NCBI RefSeq assembly: GCF_900188175.1
Contig: NZ_FZOQ01000003.1
Location: 1-64,000, forward strand
Length of the DNA: 64,000 nt
From: Pontibacter ummariensis
GTDB lineage: Bacteria; Bacteroidota; Bacteroidia; Cytophagales; Hymenobacteraceae
Reading direction: 5' to 3'
In this document: piece after piece, positions 42,352-51,450 of the stretch
How positions within the stretch are numbered: position 1 is the stretch's first letter
Layout of the letters: the number at the start of each line of letters is the position of its first letter
Position numbers and translations under genes: made by a program
Notes under the pieces: generated by a model
Told to the model about the DNA's origin: nothing
Database searches by the model: none
Seen by the model: only the letters and a program-made list of their open reading frames with translations

Positions 42352-43734
42352 ATGACCTATAAATCAAACCTCACCCGACTGCTGGCGCCCGTAATGCTGG
42401 CAGGTTTACTTTTTACCAACCCTCTCCAAAGCAAGGCACAGGAAGTAGTGCCACAGGACGATGAGATCAAGCAGATGGTTGACCAGATCTCTGCGAAGAA
42501 CCTGAGAGATTTGGTGCAAAAAATGGAGAACTTTGGCACCCGCCACTCGCTTAGCACCACGACCAGCAAAAAGGAAGGCATTGGCGCTGCCCGCGAGTGG
42601 GTAAAGTCTGAGTTCGAGAAATACGCTAAAAACTCCAACGGCCGCATGACCGTGGAGATGGACCGTTACATTGTGAAAGCAGACGGACGCCGTATCCCGC
42701 AAGACGTGGAAATGGCCAACGTGATGGCGATACTAAAAGGTACTGACCCGAACGATGACCGTGTGATTATTGTAGGTGGCCACCTCGATTCGCGTGCTAC
42801 CGACGTGATGGATGCCAAAAGCAAAGCACCGGGCGCCAACGACGATGCCTCAGGGGTAGCCATGGTGATGGAAATGGCCCGCATTATGGCCTCCAAAGAT
42901 TTCCCGGCAACGTTGGTGTTCGTGGCCTTCCAGGGGGAAGAACAAGGGCTCTACGGCTCCCGCCATTTAGCAGAGCGTGCCAAAAAAGAGAACTGGAACC
43001 TGGTGGCTATGCTCAACAACGATATTGTAGGTAACTCTTACTCTGCGGAAACCGGCCTGCACGACAACACCACCGTACGCGTGTTCAGCGAAGGCACCCC
43101 AGCAAATGAGACAGAAGAGCAGGCACGCCTGCGAAAACTCCTGGGCGCTGAGAACGACAGCCCGAGCCGTAATCTGGCCCGCTATATGGAGAACACCGGC
43201 GAGAAATACGTTGACCAAATGGATGTAGTGTTGGTGCACCGCACAGACCGCTTCCTGCGCGGCGGCGACCATACGCCTTTTAACCAGAATGGCTTTGCGG
43301 CCGTGCGCATGAGCGAAACCAATGAGGACTTCGACCACCAGCACCAGGATGTGCGCAAGGAAGACGGCAAGCAGTACGGCGACCTGATCGAGTATATGGA
43401 CTTTGAGTACCTGCGCAAGAACACAGGCGTGAACCTGGCCACCATGGCAAGCCTTGGCTGGGCACCGGCTGCCCCAGAGGAAGTAGGGGTGATCACCTCT
43501 AACCTTACAAACAAGACAGACCTTAAGTGGAAAGCACCGAGTAAAGGACAAAAGCCGGCAGGTTATTACGTGCTGATGCGCGAAACCAACAGTCCTGCCT
43601 GGGAAAAGAAATTCTTTGTAAAAGACACCAAAGCAACCCTCCCTTACTCAAAAGACAATTACTTCTTCGCCGTACAGGCGGTAGATGCAGAAGGACACGC
43701 TAGCCTTCCAGTATTACCTGTACCAGTACGTTAA
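42352..43734 (+). CDS. Secreted M28-family zinc aminopeptidase
   Basis: The 460-aa product has a signal peptide (about 1-29, ending NPLQSKAQ) and an M28 peptidase domain with two-zinc ligands in order: GGHLDSR (His), GANDDASG (Asp), FQGEEQGLYGS (Glu base and Glu ligand), NNDIVGNS (Asp) and GGDHTPFNQ (His). The last 90 residues look like a fibronectin type III-like beta domain. It is a periplasmic or exported exopeptidase. A TATCTTTA box at about 42315 may be its promoter. Confidence 0.9.
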   Translation: MTYKSNLTRLLAPVMLAGLLFTNPLQSKAQEVVPQDDEIKQMVDQISAKNLRDLVQKMENFGTRHSLSTTTSKKEGIGAAREWVKSEFEKYAKNSNGRMTVEMDRYIVKADGRRIPQDVEMANVMAILKGTDPNDDRVIIVGGHLDSRATDVMDAKSKAPGANDDASGVAMVMEMARIMASKDFPATLVFVAFQGEEQGLYGSRHLAERAKKENWNLVAMLNNDIVGNSYSAETGLHDNTTVRVFSEGTPANETEEQARLRKLLGAENDSPSRNLARYMENTGEKYVDQMDVVLVHRTDRFLRGGDHTPFNQNGFAAVRMSETNEDFDHQHQDVRKEDGKQYGDLIEYMDFEYLRKNTGVNLATMASLGWAPAAPEEVGVITSNLTNKTDLKWKAPSKGQKPAGYYVLMRETNSPAWEKKFFVKDTKATLPYSKDNYFFAVQAVDAEGHASLPVLPVPVR

Positions 43735-43751
43735 GCAGCAGTAGACTTTTC

Positions 43752-43796
43752 AAAAAAGAAGGGGCCGTACAGCTTGTACCGGCCCCTTCTTTTTTG
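43752..43796. terminator. Bidirectional terminator after M28 peptidase
   Basis: The stem AAAAAAGAAGGGGCCG (complement in the descending arm) with a short loop lies between convergent genes and gives T-runs on both strands. Confidence 0.8.
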
Positions 43797-43806
43797 CTTA
43801 ACCCTC

Positions 43807-44073
43807 TTAGTCTTCCCGGCTCACCAGCTTGCTGAACACGCCGTCCGGCTCGTGCAGCAAGGCCAGCTTGCTGTGTTCGAACTCCTTAAAGAACTCTTCC
43901 CAGCTAATCTCTTTCAGGTCATCGTCATTGCTCTTCTCAGGGAAGTGGATGCGCAGCAGCCCCAGGCCCTCGCCATCATCCTCGGTCCCTTTCACAATGG
44001 CGGGCACACCACCCTGTTCCTTCGCCCACTTCTTTATCTCTTCATGATCGGTTGTTTTCTTCGCAGTACTCAT
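43807..44073 (-). CDS. Conserved hypothetical protein, 88 aa
   Basis: The 88-aa product (MSTAKKTTDHEEIKKWAKEQ start) contains a HEEIKKWAEEQGG-like motif, a VKGTEDDGEGLGLLRIHFP segment and a SWEEFFKEFE helix. It matches a small conserved family in Bacteroidota and other bacteria that is sometimes mislabelled 1,4-alpha-glucan branching enzyme. Nothing here supports enzyme activity. No signal peptide is present, so it is cytoplasmic. Confidence 0.75.
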   Translation of the reverse strand: MSTAKKTTDHEEIKKWAKEQGGVPAIVKGTEDDGEGLGLLRIHFPEKSNDDDLKEISWEEFFKEFEHSKLALLHEPDGVFSKLVSRED

Positions 44074-44156
44074 AGTTTTATCGTTTTAGGTCGTTCATTT
44101 TCTGCTTTTACCTATACGGGGTGCTGTTAGTAAAGGATAGATAGCCATACAGACAT

Positions 44157-44187
44157 AAAAAAGCAGCCTTTATGAAAGGCTGCTTTT
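44157..44187 (-). terminator. Terminator after DUF2807 gene
   Basis: The stem AAAAGCAGCCTTT/AAAGGCTGCTTTT with a 4-nt loop lies about 22 bp beyond the DUF2807 stop, with a T-run on the minus strand. Confidence 0.8.
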
Positions 44188-44209
44188 CTGAGCTTATGTT
44201 ATCAGGTGC

Positions 44210-44935
44210 TTATTTAATCCTTGATATTCTGGCGGCCGCCGATGTTTCGGAGGTGATGCTAGGGGTGCCCTTGTAATAGACAGCCGAAGCGCCTGAGGCG
44301 TCAATATCCAGCGCCTCTGTAGCATACACCCTTGCTTTGCTCGCACCGCTTGACTCTATCTTTACTCGGCTGGCCTGCAAATCGGCTGCGTTAACGTTAG
44401 AAGCACCCGAAACGTCCATAACCACTTCACCGGCTTTTCCACTCAGCGCCACTTTGCTGGCTCCGCTTAAATTACCAAGCAACTCCCGCGTGTCGAGGGT
44501 TAATTTAATGTCTGAGCCTCCGCTCGCGTCCAGCCTGAGTGCATTAGGCGTAAAGGTAGAGTTACCGATTACCTTCACGCCACCACTAATGTCCAGGTTG
44601 TTCAGTTCCTCTACTGTCACATAAGCTTTCATAGCTTTAGAGGTGGTAACACCCTTCTCATTGTAGATATGCAGCACACCATCCCGCACCTCTGTTCTGA
44701 TGTTGTCCAGCAGGTTCTCATCAGCTTCCAGCCTTACGCCCTCATTGCTTCCTTTTGTAACCTCTACAATAAAACCGCCACTCACATCCAACCCGTTAAA
44801 ATTAGACACCCTTCTGGACTCGGTCTTAATGTTCCCGTTGCCCCTGAGCTGCTGTGCCACAGCCGGCAGGTTTACCAGTAAAAAGCTCATCAGAAAAACA
44901 GCCAGGGCAGTCGTGTAAAATTTGATATTCTTCAT
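44210..44935 (-). CDS. Head-GIN-domain (DUF2807) exported protein
   Basis: The 241-aa product has a signal peptide (about 1-27, ending AVAQQ) and a putative auto-transporter adhesin head GIN domain. This is a beta-helix-like repeat in which NFNGLDVSGGFIVEV, LDISGGVKVIG, LDASGGSDIKL, VDVSGASNVNA-type units recur. The repeated (L/V)D(I/A/V)SG(G/A) motif is visible from about residue 48 to 225. Surface or periplasmic location is expected; function is unknown. Confidence 0.88.
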   Translation of the reverse strand: MKNIKFYTTALAVFLMSFLLVNLPAVAQQLRGNGNIKTESRRVSNFNGLDVSGGFIVEVTKGSNEGVRLEADENLLDNIRTEVRDGVLHIYNEKGVTTSKAMKAYVTVEELNNLDISGGVKVIGNSTFTPNALRLDASGGSDIKLTLDTRELLGNLSGASKVALSGKAGEVVMDVSGASNVNAADLQASRVKIESSGASKARVYATEALDIDASGASAVYYKGTPSITSETSAAARISRIK

Positions 44936-45136
44936 AGTTCTAGGTATTAGTTTCGATTCATTTGTCTTTTCGCCAGGTGTTCCTGGCTACTCTTTGACTA
45001 AAAGATGCAGTAAAAAAGGAAAGGTTGCCTCGCGGACGAAAAAAAATTACCGGAACGCTTGCTGCAACGGCCTTTCGCCTCCAACAACTCCTGCCACGAA
45101 GCCGCACGAATACAACCAAAGACAAGGCTTGCTTAC

Positions 45137-45508
45137 TTATGTTACGAGGTTTGGCTTGTTTATACTGAAATGAAAGACAAGAGCACCCAGCGCATAGGCT
45201 AAAATGTCCCAGGCATCGGCTGTATAGCGCGAAGAGAACAAGGGCAATAAACCTTCAAACACCAGGCTAAAAAGCAGTACAGCCAGCAAGACGTACTGCC
45301 ACGGCAATACAAAGCCTGAATCCTGAAAGTATAGCCGCTCAGCCGCCAGCACAATAGTTAGCGACACAGGCAGGCAGAGCAGGTTATCCAGGTAAGCATG
45401 CAGGGGCCAGAGATAGCGGTTCGACAGCTCCAGCAACTGGTTCAGGCAGAACAGCAGCAAACTAACCAGGAAAACAGGGTGGCGCAGGGTTTGAAGGCCC
45501 GGTATCAT
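45137..45508 (-). CDS. Four-helix membrane protein, function unknown
   Basis: The 123-aa product is almost entirely hydrophobic, with about four transmembrane segments and a conserved-looking LWPLHAYLDNLLCLP turn and a C-terminal SRYTADAWDILAYALGALVF segment. Homologues in Hymenobacteraceae are variously called magnesium-citrate secondary transporter, but nothing here proves transport; the terminal segment recalls VanZ-like proteins. It overlaps the zinc-ribbon gene by 4 bp, so they are co-translated. Confidence 0.65.
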   Translation of the reverse strand: MIPGLQTLRHPVFLVSLLLFCLNQLLELSNRYLWPLHAYLDNLLCLPVSLTIVLAAERLYFQDSGFVLPWQYVLLAVLLFSLVFEGLLPLFSSRYTADAWDILAYALGALVFHFSINKPNLVT

Positions 45509-45717
45509 ACAGCCACTAATCCTACTAAGAGCATAATAGTACCCAGCACGATCAGAAAGATCTCCCCGGCCGTTAAGTCCGAAAAGTTAAACTTCCACTC
45601 CTTTTCAGGCTGGGGCAGGTATTCGCCGCAATAAGGGCACCGTTTATCGGACGCGGGTACTAGCCGCTTGCAGTTTGGGCAGGTTATAAGTTGCTCGTTT
45701 GTGTCTTCGCTTGCCAA
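45505..45717 (-). CDS. Zinc-ribbon membrane protein, 70 aa
   Basis: The 70-aa product has a two-knuckle zinc ribbon (CPNCKRLVPASDKRCPYCGE, Cys 13, 16, 28 and 31) followed by an amphipathic stretch and one C-terminal transmembrane helix (about 50-68). It resembles small membrane-tethered zinc-ribbon proteins. It overlaps the following four-helix gene by 4 bp, suggesting a joint function. Confidence 0.75.
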   Translation of the reverse strand: MASEDTNEQLITCPNCKRLVPASDKRCPYCGEYLPQPEKEWKFNFSDLTAGEIFLIVLGTIMLLVGLVAV

Positions 45718-45758
45718 TTCGCTTTGGTTGATGTTGGTTTCTTATACGCAACATTTGG

Positions 45759-47339
45759 CTACCTGTCTTTTTTGGTAGTAATAAGCACAGCCCCGTTAGC
45801 CCCATCCGCTCCGAAGGCAGCAACGGCCTGAGGCTCCTGGAGCACCTCCATGCTTTCTATGTCATCAGGGGACAGGGTCAGGAGTTCTTCCGGCATATTT
45901 GCCTTGTCGCCATGCCCTACTTTTACGCCGTCCACCACGTACAGGGGCTGTCCAGAAGCGTTCTCTGAACTGCTGTCTGCTCCTTGCTCAAGCCCTCCGC
46001 CTTCCCGGGCCTCGTTCTGGCGGGCAATCTCACTGGCTTTGCCATTGCGCAGGCCCTGTAAGTAATAGTTGATAGCCTGCAGCAACTGTTGCTGTTCCGG
46101 ATTCAGGAGCGGGCGTTCATGCAACAGGTCATCCCGCAGCATTTCAAAAGACTTTTTGCGCAGGCGCACATAATCCAGCAGTACGCTTACTTTATCGCGC
46201 TGCTCTCCCTCCACGTCATCTATGCCTTCCAGCAGCTGCTCACTCTCCTCCCACAGTACGATCCCTTGCGCCAGCGGCTGTTCAAAATCTGTCGCCTTTG
46301 CCTGCTCCCCCTCTTTTGCCAATGCCTGCATCACCTGCATGGCCTGTTCTTCTTTTTGCCCCACCTGATCCAGCACGTAAGCAAAACGTGCTTCCCCCGT
46401 AAGCGGGATCTGCATGTAAAACAGCAGCAGAAACACAACCCCAGCTCCCGCCATCAATGCATTTCCTACTACACTATAGCTTTGGGTGATTTGCCTGCGG
46501 GATCGGAACATCAGCACCGCTCCTAAAACCGCACCAGCTAGTAGTCCGCCGCTGTGAGCGGCATTGTCGATCCCCTCCTGCATGCCATAGCCCAGGTTCA
46601 TGGCAATGATAAAGGCCATGTTCAGCAACATCGCTTTTTTCTCTTGCCAGGACATCCGCCGCTCTAACAGGAGCACAACGAGCAACATGCCGAACATGCC
46701 AAAGATGGCCCCGGAGGCTCCCACTCCTACCCGCGTGCTCTCCCACCACAGGCTTGCCAGGCTACCAGCCAGCCCACAAAGCACATACACAATCAGGAAA
46801 GGGACTCGCCCCACGAGGGGCTCCAACTGTCGCCCAATAGATACCAGCGCCAGCGTATTGAACAGCAGGTGCAGGATGCCGCCATGTAAAAAAGTGCAGG
46901 TAAGTAAGCGCCACCACTCACCTGACAGGGTCAGTGGGCCAAAGTTGGCCCCCAGGACTATCAAACTGCCAACTTCGGGGCTAAGTGGGTTAACACCGGC
47001 CATTACCATCACAAGGAACACAGCCAGGTTAATGTTCAGCAAAATAGGAGTCACGTAATAGTGAGGCTGGGGCACAAAGACCTGCAGGAAGCCTTTCACC
47101 TTTTCAAAGAAAGAGAGCGGTTCAGCGGCTTCCTCAGCTGCAGGCACCGGCTGCTCTTCCAGTCTTTGCGTTACTTCTGACCGCAACTGCTCCAGATCCG
47201 GAACAGGAAGCCCCCTCTTTTGTGCTTCATCTACAACAGCAAGTATCGCTTCCTCTTCGTATTTGCCGTACTCCTGCAGTATCTCGATCAACTGCCCGTC
47301 TTCTTTTTCAGCTACAACAGCTGCGTATTTGTTTTCCAT
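45759..47339 (-). CDS. Rhomboid protease fused to a TonB-plug-like C-terminal domain
   Basis: From the ATG at 47339 the product is 526 aa (an in-frame start at 47474 is less likely). Parts in order: cytoplasmic N-terminus (1-95); rhomboid domain (about 96-280) with FLHGGILHLLFN, catalytic Ser209 in GASGAIFG and His262 in NAAHSGG; a seventh transmembrane helix (about 292-312); a helical region with no recognised domain (315-460). The last 62 residues (465-526) read like a TonB-receptor plug: PLYVVDGVKV, then SPDDIESMEVLQEP, then AAFGADGANGAVLITTK. With seven helices the tail should be periplasmic. Rhomboids cleave membrane-embedded substrates. Confidence 0.85.
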   Translation of the reverse strand: MENKYAAVVAEKEDGQLIEILQEYGKYEEEAILAVVDEAQKRGLPVPDLEQLRSEVTQRLEEQPVPAAEEAAEPLSFFEKVKGFLQVFVPQPHYYVTPILLNINLAVFLVMVMAGVNPLSPEVGSLIVLGANFGPLTLSGEWWRLLTCTFLHGGILHLLFNTLALVSIGRQLEPLVGRVPFLIVYVLCGLAGSLASLWWESTRVGVGASGAIFGMFGMLLVVLLLERRMSWQEKKAMLLNMAFIIAMNLGYGMQEGIDNAAHSGGLLAGAVLGAVLMFRSRRQITQSYSVVGNALMAGAGVVFLLLFYMQIPLTGEARFAYVLDQVGQKEEQAMQVMQALAKEGEQAKATDFEQPLAQGIVLWEESEQLLEGIDDVEGEQRDKVSVLLDYVRLRKKSFEMLRDDLLHERPLLNPEQQQLLQAINYYLQGLRNGKASEIARQNEAREGGGLEQGADSSSENASGQPLYVVDGVKVGHGDKANMPEELLTLSPDDIESMEVLQEPQAVAAFGADGANGAVLITTKKDR

Positions 47340-47465
47340 TTGCAAATGTGCCTTGGTAAAGATAAGCATGTACCCGCCAACCCCAAAACTACATTTAGCT
47401 ACTACAACAGCAGGATAACCTTCGGTAGCTGTACAAGGTACATCCTTAGCAAGAACACACAGGCT

Positions 47466-48272
47466 ATGACACAAACAAAAATAGATACGCTTTACTATAC
47501 CTTAACCCGTGGCGACAGCCCTTTGGTAGCGGCAGCCATTCATAACGGGCACGAAGTGCGCCACGATCTTAAAGACCTGTTTTACCTAACCCCTGATGAG
47601 CGGCTCCGGCAGGAGAATCCTTATACGGGCAGGTGGGCGAACCTGACAGATAACCAGATTATCGCCTACTATTCCCGCTTTGAACTGGACCTGAACCGCC
47701 CGCCGGAGAAAGCCGTTTACCGCAAGCCTGAAGACGCCTGGGGGCTGCAAGTGTGGAAAGAGGAACTGCCAGAGGAAATGGTGGAGGAGTCGGTGGGGCG
47801 CTATGAGCGGTTTTATAAGGATGTAAAGCAGATGCTGACAAAACTGGTGAAGGACCATGGCTGCCTTATCGTCTATGATCTGCACACTTACAACCATAAA
47901 CCCGAAGGCCCGGAGGGCAAAGCAGCCGACCCGGACGAGAACCCGGAGGTAAACATTGGCACCAGCAACATGAATCGGGAGAAATGGGCTCCGGTGGTAG
48001 AGGCCCTGACCCACAGCCTTAGCTCCTATAACTACAGGGGGCGCCACCTAGACGTGCGCGAAAACGTCAAATTTAAAGGGGGCCATTTTGTGCACTGGAT
48101 ACATGATCTCTTTGGGGATGACGTCTGTGCCATGAGCATTTCCTTTAAGAAGTTCTTTATGGATGAGTGGACAGGTGAGCCAGACGAGATACAGGTGCAC
48201 GAAATAAAAGCGGCCCTGGAACAGACGACCAAACCTGTACTAAAGGCTTTAACGGAAGTTTGCCAGGTTTAA
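47466..48272 (+). CDS. N-formylglutamate amidohydrolase family protein
   Basis: From the ATG at 47466 (MTQTKIDTLYY) the product is 268 aa; a longer frame to 47220 overlaps the divergent rhomboid gene's start and adds no homology. It matches the N-formylglutamate amidohydrolase family: AAAIHNGHEVRHDL (zinc-site-like), NPYTGRWANLTDNQI, LIVYDLHTYN and NIGTSN. This family releases formate from N-formylglutamate, but relatives act on other substrates, so only the family is claimed. No histidine-degradation genes are nearby. Confidence 0.82.
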   Translation: MTQTKIDTLYYTLTRGDSPLVAAAIHNGHEVRHDLKDLFYLTPDERLRQENPYTGRWANLTDNQIIAYYSRFELDLNRPPEKAVYRKPEDAWGLQVWKEELPEEMVEESVGRYERFYKDVKQMLTKLVKDHGCLIVYDLHTYNHKPEGPEGKAADPDENPEVNIGTSNMNREKWAPVVEALTHSLSSYNYRGRHLDVRENVKFKGGHFVHWIHDLFGDDVCAMSISFKKFFMDEWTGEPDEIQVHEIKAALEQTTKPVLKALTEVCQV

Positions 48273-48529
48273 AGGCGACACAGGCTTAGCAAACCAGGGA
48301 TGAATGAAGCAACAACTGGTGCGGACCTATTTTCTTTCAACCTGAAGGGCGGTAAAGACAGCCAGAACGGAACTCTTTATGGAAGTAGCAGCCCCAGCAC
48401 AAAGAACTGTAAAAACAAATACGGTTCCCCTATAAGGATAAGTAGTTGAAGGAAAGCAAGTTGTATTATAATAAGAGAAATGACAAAAATATTCAGCCTG
48501 ATTTCTTTTAAAATAAGAAACCAATCTAG

Positions 48530-48793
48530 TACTTTTGCGCCCGAATTAAGGGAAACATATTTGCGGAAGGCTAATATAGATAGCCTGGCTTTAACTTCCA
48601 AATAGAAGCAGAAATTTTTTCTGATTATTTCCTTTTTTCCCTGTTTAATAAAGTACAGCAGATAAAGCAAGCGCTTGGCTGTATGCTAAGAAAGAAGTTT
48701 AAAGACTAAAGATAAGGTTAGATAAAGTTTAGATTAGTTTAGTTTGTTTTAAGGTGAGAGAAAGCCCTGGCCATTTTGGCGGGGCTTTTCTCA
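48530..48793 (+). ncRNA. Candidate small RNA or leader with promoter and terminator
   Basis: A -7 box TACTTTTG (48530-48537) is followed by about 210 nt of AT-rich sequence containing a hairpin AGGCTA/TAGCCT nested in GGAAG/CTTCC and an AAGCGCTT palindrome. An imperfect terminator-like hairpin follows (48757-48793). No conserved RNA family was recognised. A minus-strand frame (48377-48670) crosses the region but looks spurious. Alternative: the upstream part of the receptor operon leader. Confidence 0.3.
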
Positions 48794-48960
48794 TTTAGAA
48801 TGGTTGCGTCCTGCAGGGGGTGCCCCTCTTACTAAGATGATATTGCTATAGCTGCTAAACTACGTCCTGTGTTTGTGCGGGTTTATACATAAAACCAGCA
48901 CGTTCATATAAAAACACGACAAACTAAATCAGCCCCTCTTTCCGCAAAGAAAAGAATAGC

Positions 48961-48968
48961 TAATTTTG
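48961..48968 (+). promoter_or_regulatory. -7 promoter box of the TonB-dependent receptor operon
   Basis: TAATTTTG lies 119 bp upstream of the receptor start with a weak TTT element about 20 nt earlier. The leader after it is AT-rich. The rest of 48800-49086 shows no other feature. Confidence 0.5.
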
Positions 48969-49086
48969 CAACCGTTTTAATACCGGCACAAAAACGGAAA
49001 GCTAATATATAGAAAAGTCTATTATTAAGCAAACGTTACGGAAAGGTTATTAAAATATAACTACGCTACAAAACCTAAATAAAACT

Positions 49087-51429
49087 ATGAGATTACCATT
49101 CGTAAAGGGCTACGTAGGGCTACTCCTGCTATGCTTGCTTGCCCTTCCTTCCCTGGCGCAGGAGAAAGTCACTTTGAGCGGCTACGTGAAAGACGGCTCC
49201 TCGGGCGAGGGGCTGATCGGGGCCTCGGTGAGCGTGCAGGAGCTGCCGGGCGTGGGCGTGGGCACCAACGAGTACGGCTTCTACTCCCTGACCCTGCCCA
49301 AGGGCTCCTACACCCTACTCTACAGCTACCTGGGCTACGTCACCCTCTCTAAGGAAGTGGTGCTTGCCGCCGGCCAGAAGCTGGACGCGGAGCTGAGCCA
49401 GAACGCCACCGCCCTCCAGGAAGTGGAGATCTCCACCCGCAAGGAGGACGAGAACGTGCGCTCGATGGAGATGAGCACCCTGAAGATGCAGGTGGCCGAG
49501 ATCAAGGGCATGCCGGCCCTCTTGGGCGAGGTCGACATCGTGAAGGCTATCCAGATGACGCCGGGCGTGCAGACAGCTGGCGAGGGTACCTCCGGCTTCT
49601 ACGTGCGCGGCGGCGGGGTGGACCAGAACCTCATCCTCCTGGACGAGGCCCCGGTCTACAACGCCTCTCACCTGATGGGCTTCTTCTCCGTCTTCAACGC
49701 CGACGCCATCAAGGACGTGCAGCTCTACAAGGGGGGCATCCCGGCCCAGCACGGCGGCAGGCTCTCCTCTCTGCTCGACATCAGGATGAAGGAGGGCAAC
49801 AGCAAGAAGCTGGCCGTCTCGGGCGGCATCGGTACTATCTCCAGCCGCCTGACGGTAGAGGCTCCGATCATCGAGGACAAGAGCTCCTTTATCCTCTCGG
49901 GCCGCAGGACCTACGCCGACGTGTTCTTCGGGCTGAGCGGCGACGAGAACATCAAGGACAACCAGCTCTACTTCTACGACCTCAACGCCAAGGTCAACTA
50001 CACTTTAAACGAGAAGAACAGGCTATTCGTGTCGGGCTACTTCGGCCGCGACATGGCCGGCAGCAAGAGCTTTATGATGGACTGGGGCAACGCCACGGCC
50101 ACCCTGCGCTGGAACCACCTCTTTAGTGACAGGCTCTTTAGTAACACCACCCTCATCTTCTCTGACTTCGACTACGCCCTGGGCTCCAGAGAGAAGGAGT
50201 CGGAGTTCACCTGGAAGTCCCGCATCCGCGACTATGGCCTCAAGAACGACTACACCTACTTTTTAAGCCCCAACAGCCAGCTGCGCTTCGGCCTGCAGGC
50301 CACCTACCACAACTTCATGCCTGCTGAGGTAAAGCCGGGGCCGGAGTCCTACGTCAACAACCTTAAGCTCAACTCCACCAGCGCCCTGGAGGGGGCCCTG
50401 TACCTGAGCAACGAGCACCGGATAACAGACCGCCTGACGCTGGACTACGGCCTGCGCCTCTCCAGCTTCACCAACATGGGGCCGGGCAAGGTGTATACCT
50501 ACGACGAGGCCTTCGAGACACCCATTGACACACTGGAGTACGGAAGGTTCGAGAAGATCAAAAGCTACGGGGGGCTGGAGCCGCGCCTCTCTGCCAAGTA
50601 CGAGCTCAACGACATGAGCTCCATCAAGGCTTCCTATAACCGCACTTTACAGTACCTGCACTTGGTGTCTAACTCCACCTCCTCGCTACCCTTCGACGTG
50701 TGGATCCCGAGCAGCACCTACGTGAAGCCCCAGGTGGCAGACCAGGTGGCGGCCGGCTACTTTCGAAATTTTAAGGACAACACCTATGAGGGCTCCGTGG
50801 AGGTCTACTACAAGTGGATGGACAACCAGATCGACTACAAGGACTACGCGGAGATCTTCCTCAACGAGCGCCTGGAGACAGAGCTTCTGACAGGGACAGG
50901 TGAAGCCTACGGGGCCGAATTCTACCTCCGCAAGCAGAAGGGACTTCTGACGGGCTGGGTGAGCTACACGCTGGCTAAGACTGAGCGCACGGTGCCAGGC
51001 ATCAACGGAGGGAAGGCTTACCCGCTGCGCTACGACCGCCGCCACTCGGGCAACCTGGTGCTGGCCTACCAGTTCAGCCCGAGCATCAGCCTGGGGGCCA
51101 GCTGGACCTATGCCACGGGCGGAGCCATCACCATGCCGGTGGGCCGCTACGAGTACAACGGCAAGACTTACCCGGTGTACTCGGAGCGCAACGGCTACCG
51201 CCTGCCCGACTACCACCGCCTGGACCTGTCGGCCACCTATGAGAAGCCGAAAAACGAGTTCAAGAAGTACAACAGCAGCTGGACGCTCTCTGTCTACAAC
51301 GCCTACAACCGTAAGAACGCCTTCTCGATTTACTTCCGCGAAAGCGAGGACGACAGAACGAGAACAGAGGCCGTGAAGACCTACCTGTTCGGCATTATCC
51401 CCTCCCTCTCCTACAACTTCAACTTCTAA
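49087..51429 (+). CDS. TonB-dependent receptor with carboxypeptidase-like domain
   Basis: The 780-aa outer-membrane receptor has a signal peptide (1-24) and a CarboxypepD-regulatory-like beta domain (about 27-105, VTLSGYVKDGSSGEGLIGASV). A plug follows (about 130-230, with FYVRGGGVDQNLILLDEAPVYN cut by Gly-rich turns and AQHGGRLSSLLDIR), then a 22-strand-type barrel ending in YNFNF. It imports an unknown ligand with TonB energy. Third codon positions are strikingly C/G-biased compared with neighbours. It is followed 21 bp later by a DUF4249 lipoprotein. Confidence 0.92.
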   Translation: MRLPFVKGYVGLLLLCLLALPSLAQEKVTLSGYVKDGSSGEGLIGASVSVQELPGVGVGTNEYGFYSLTLPKGSYTLLYSYLGYVTLSKEVVLAAGQKLDAELSQNATALQEVEISTRKEDENVRSMEMSTLKMQVAEIKGMPALLGEVDIVKAIQMTPGVQTAGEGTSGFYVRGGGVDQNLILLDEAPVYNASHLMGFFSVFNADAIKDVQLYKGGIPAQHGGRLSSLLDIRMKEGNSKKLAVSGGIGTISSRLTVEAPIIEDKSSFILSGRRTYADVFFGLSGDENIKDNQLYFYDLNAKVNYTLNEKNRLFVSGYFGRDMAGSKSFMMDWGNATATLRWNHLFSDRLFSNTTLIFSDFDYALGSREKESEFTWKSRIRDYGLKNDYTYFLSPNSQLRFGLQATYHNFMPAEVKPGPESYVNNLKLNSTSALEGALYLSNEHRITDRLTLDYGLRLSSFTNMGPGKVYTYDEAFETPIDTLEYGRFEKIKSYGGLEPRLSAKYELNDMSSIKASYNRTLQYLHLVSNSTSSLPFDVWIPSSTYVKPQVADQVAAGYFRNFKDNTYEGSVEVYYKWMDNQIDYKDYAEIFLNERLETELLTGTGEAYGAEFYLRKQKGLLTGWVSYTLAKTERTVPGINGGKAYPLRYDRRHSGNLVLAYQFSPSISLGASWTYATGGAITMPVGRYEYNGKTYPVYSERNGYRLPDYHRLDLSATYEKPKNEFKKYNSSWTLSVYNAYNRKNAFSIYFRESEDDRTRTEAVKTYLFGIIPSLSYNFNF

Positions 51430-51450
51430 CGCATAAACCGCATCAAGACT

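Noticed and set aside
48377-48670. 97-aa minus-strand frame with hydrophobic C-terminus
   Set aside because: It is AT-rich, has no homology signal, and overlaps the plus-strand RNA candidate; hydrophobicity is expected from T-rich reading of AT-rich DNA.
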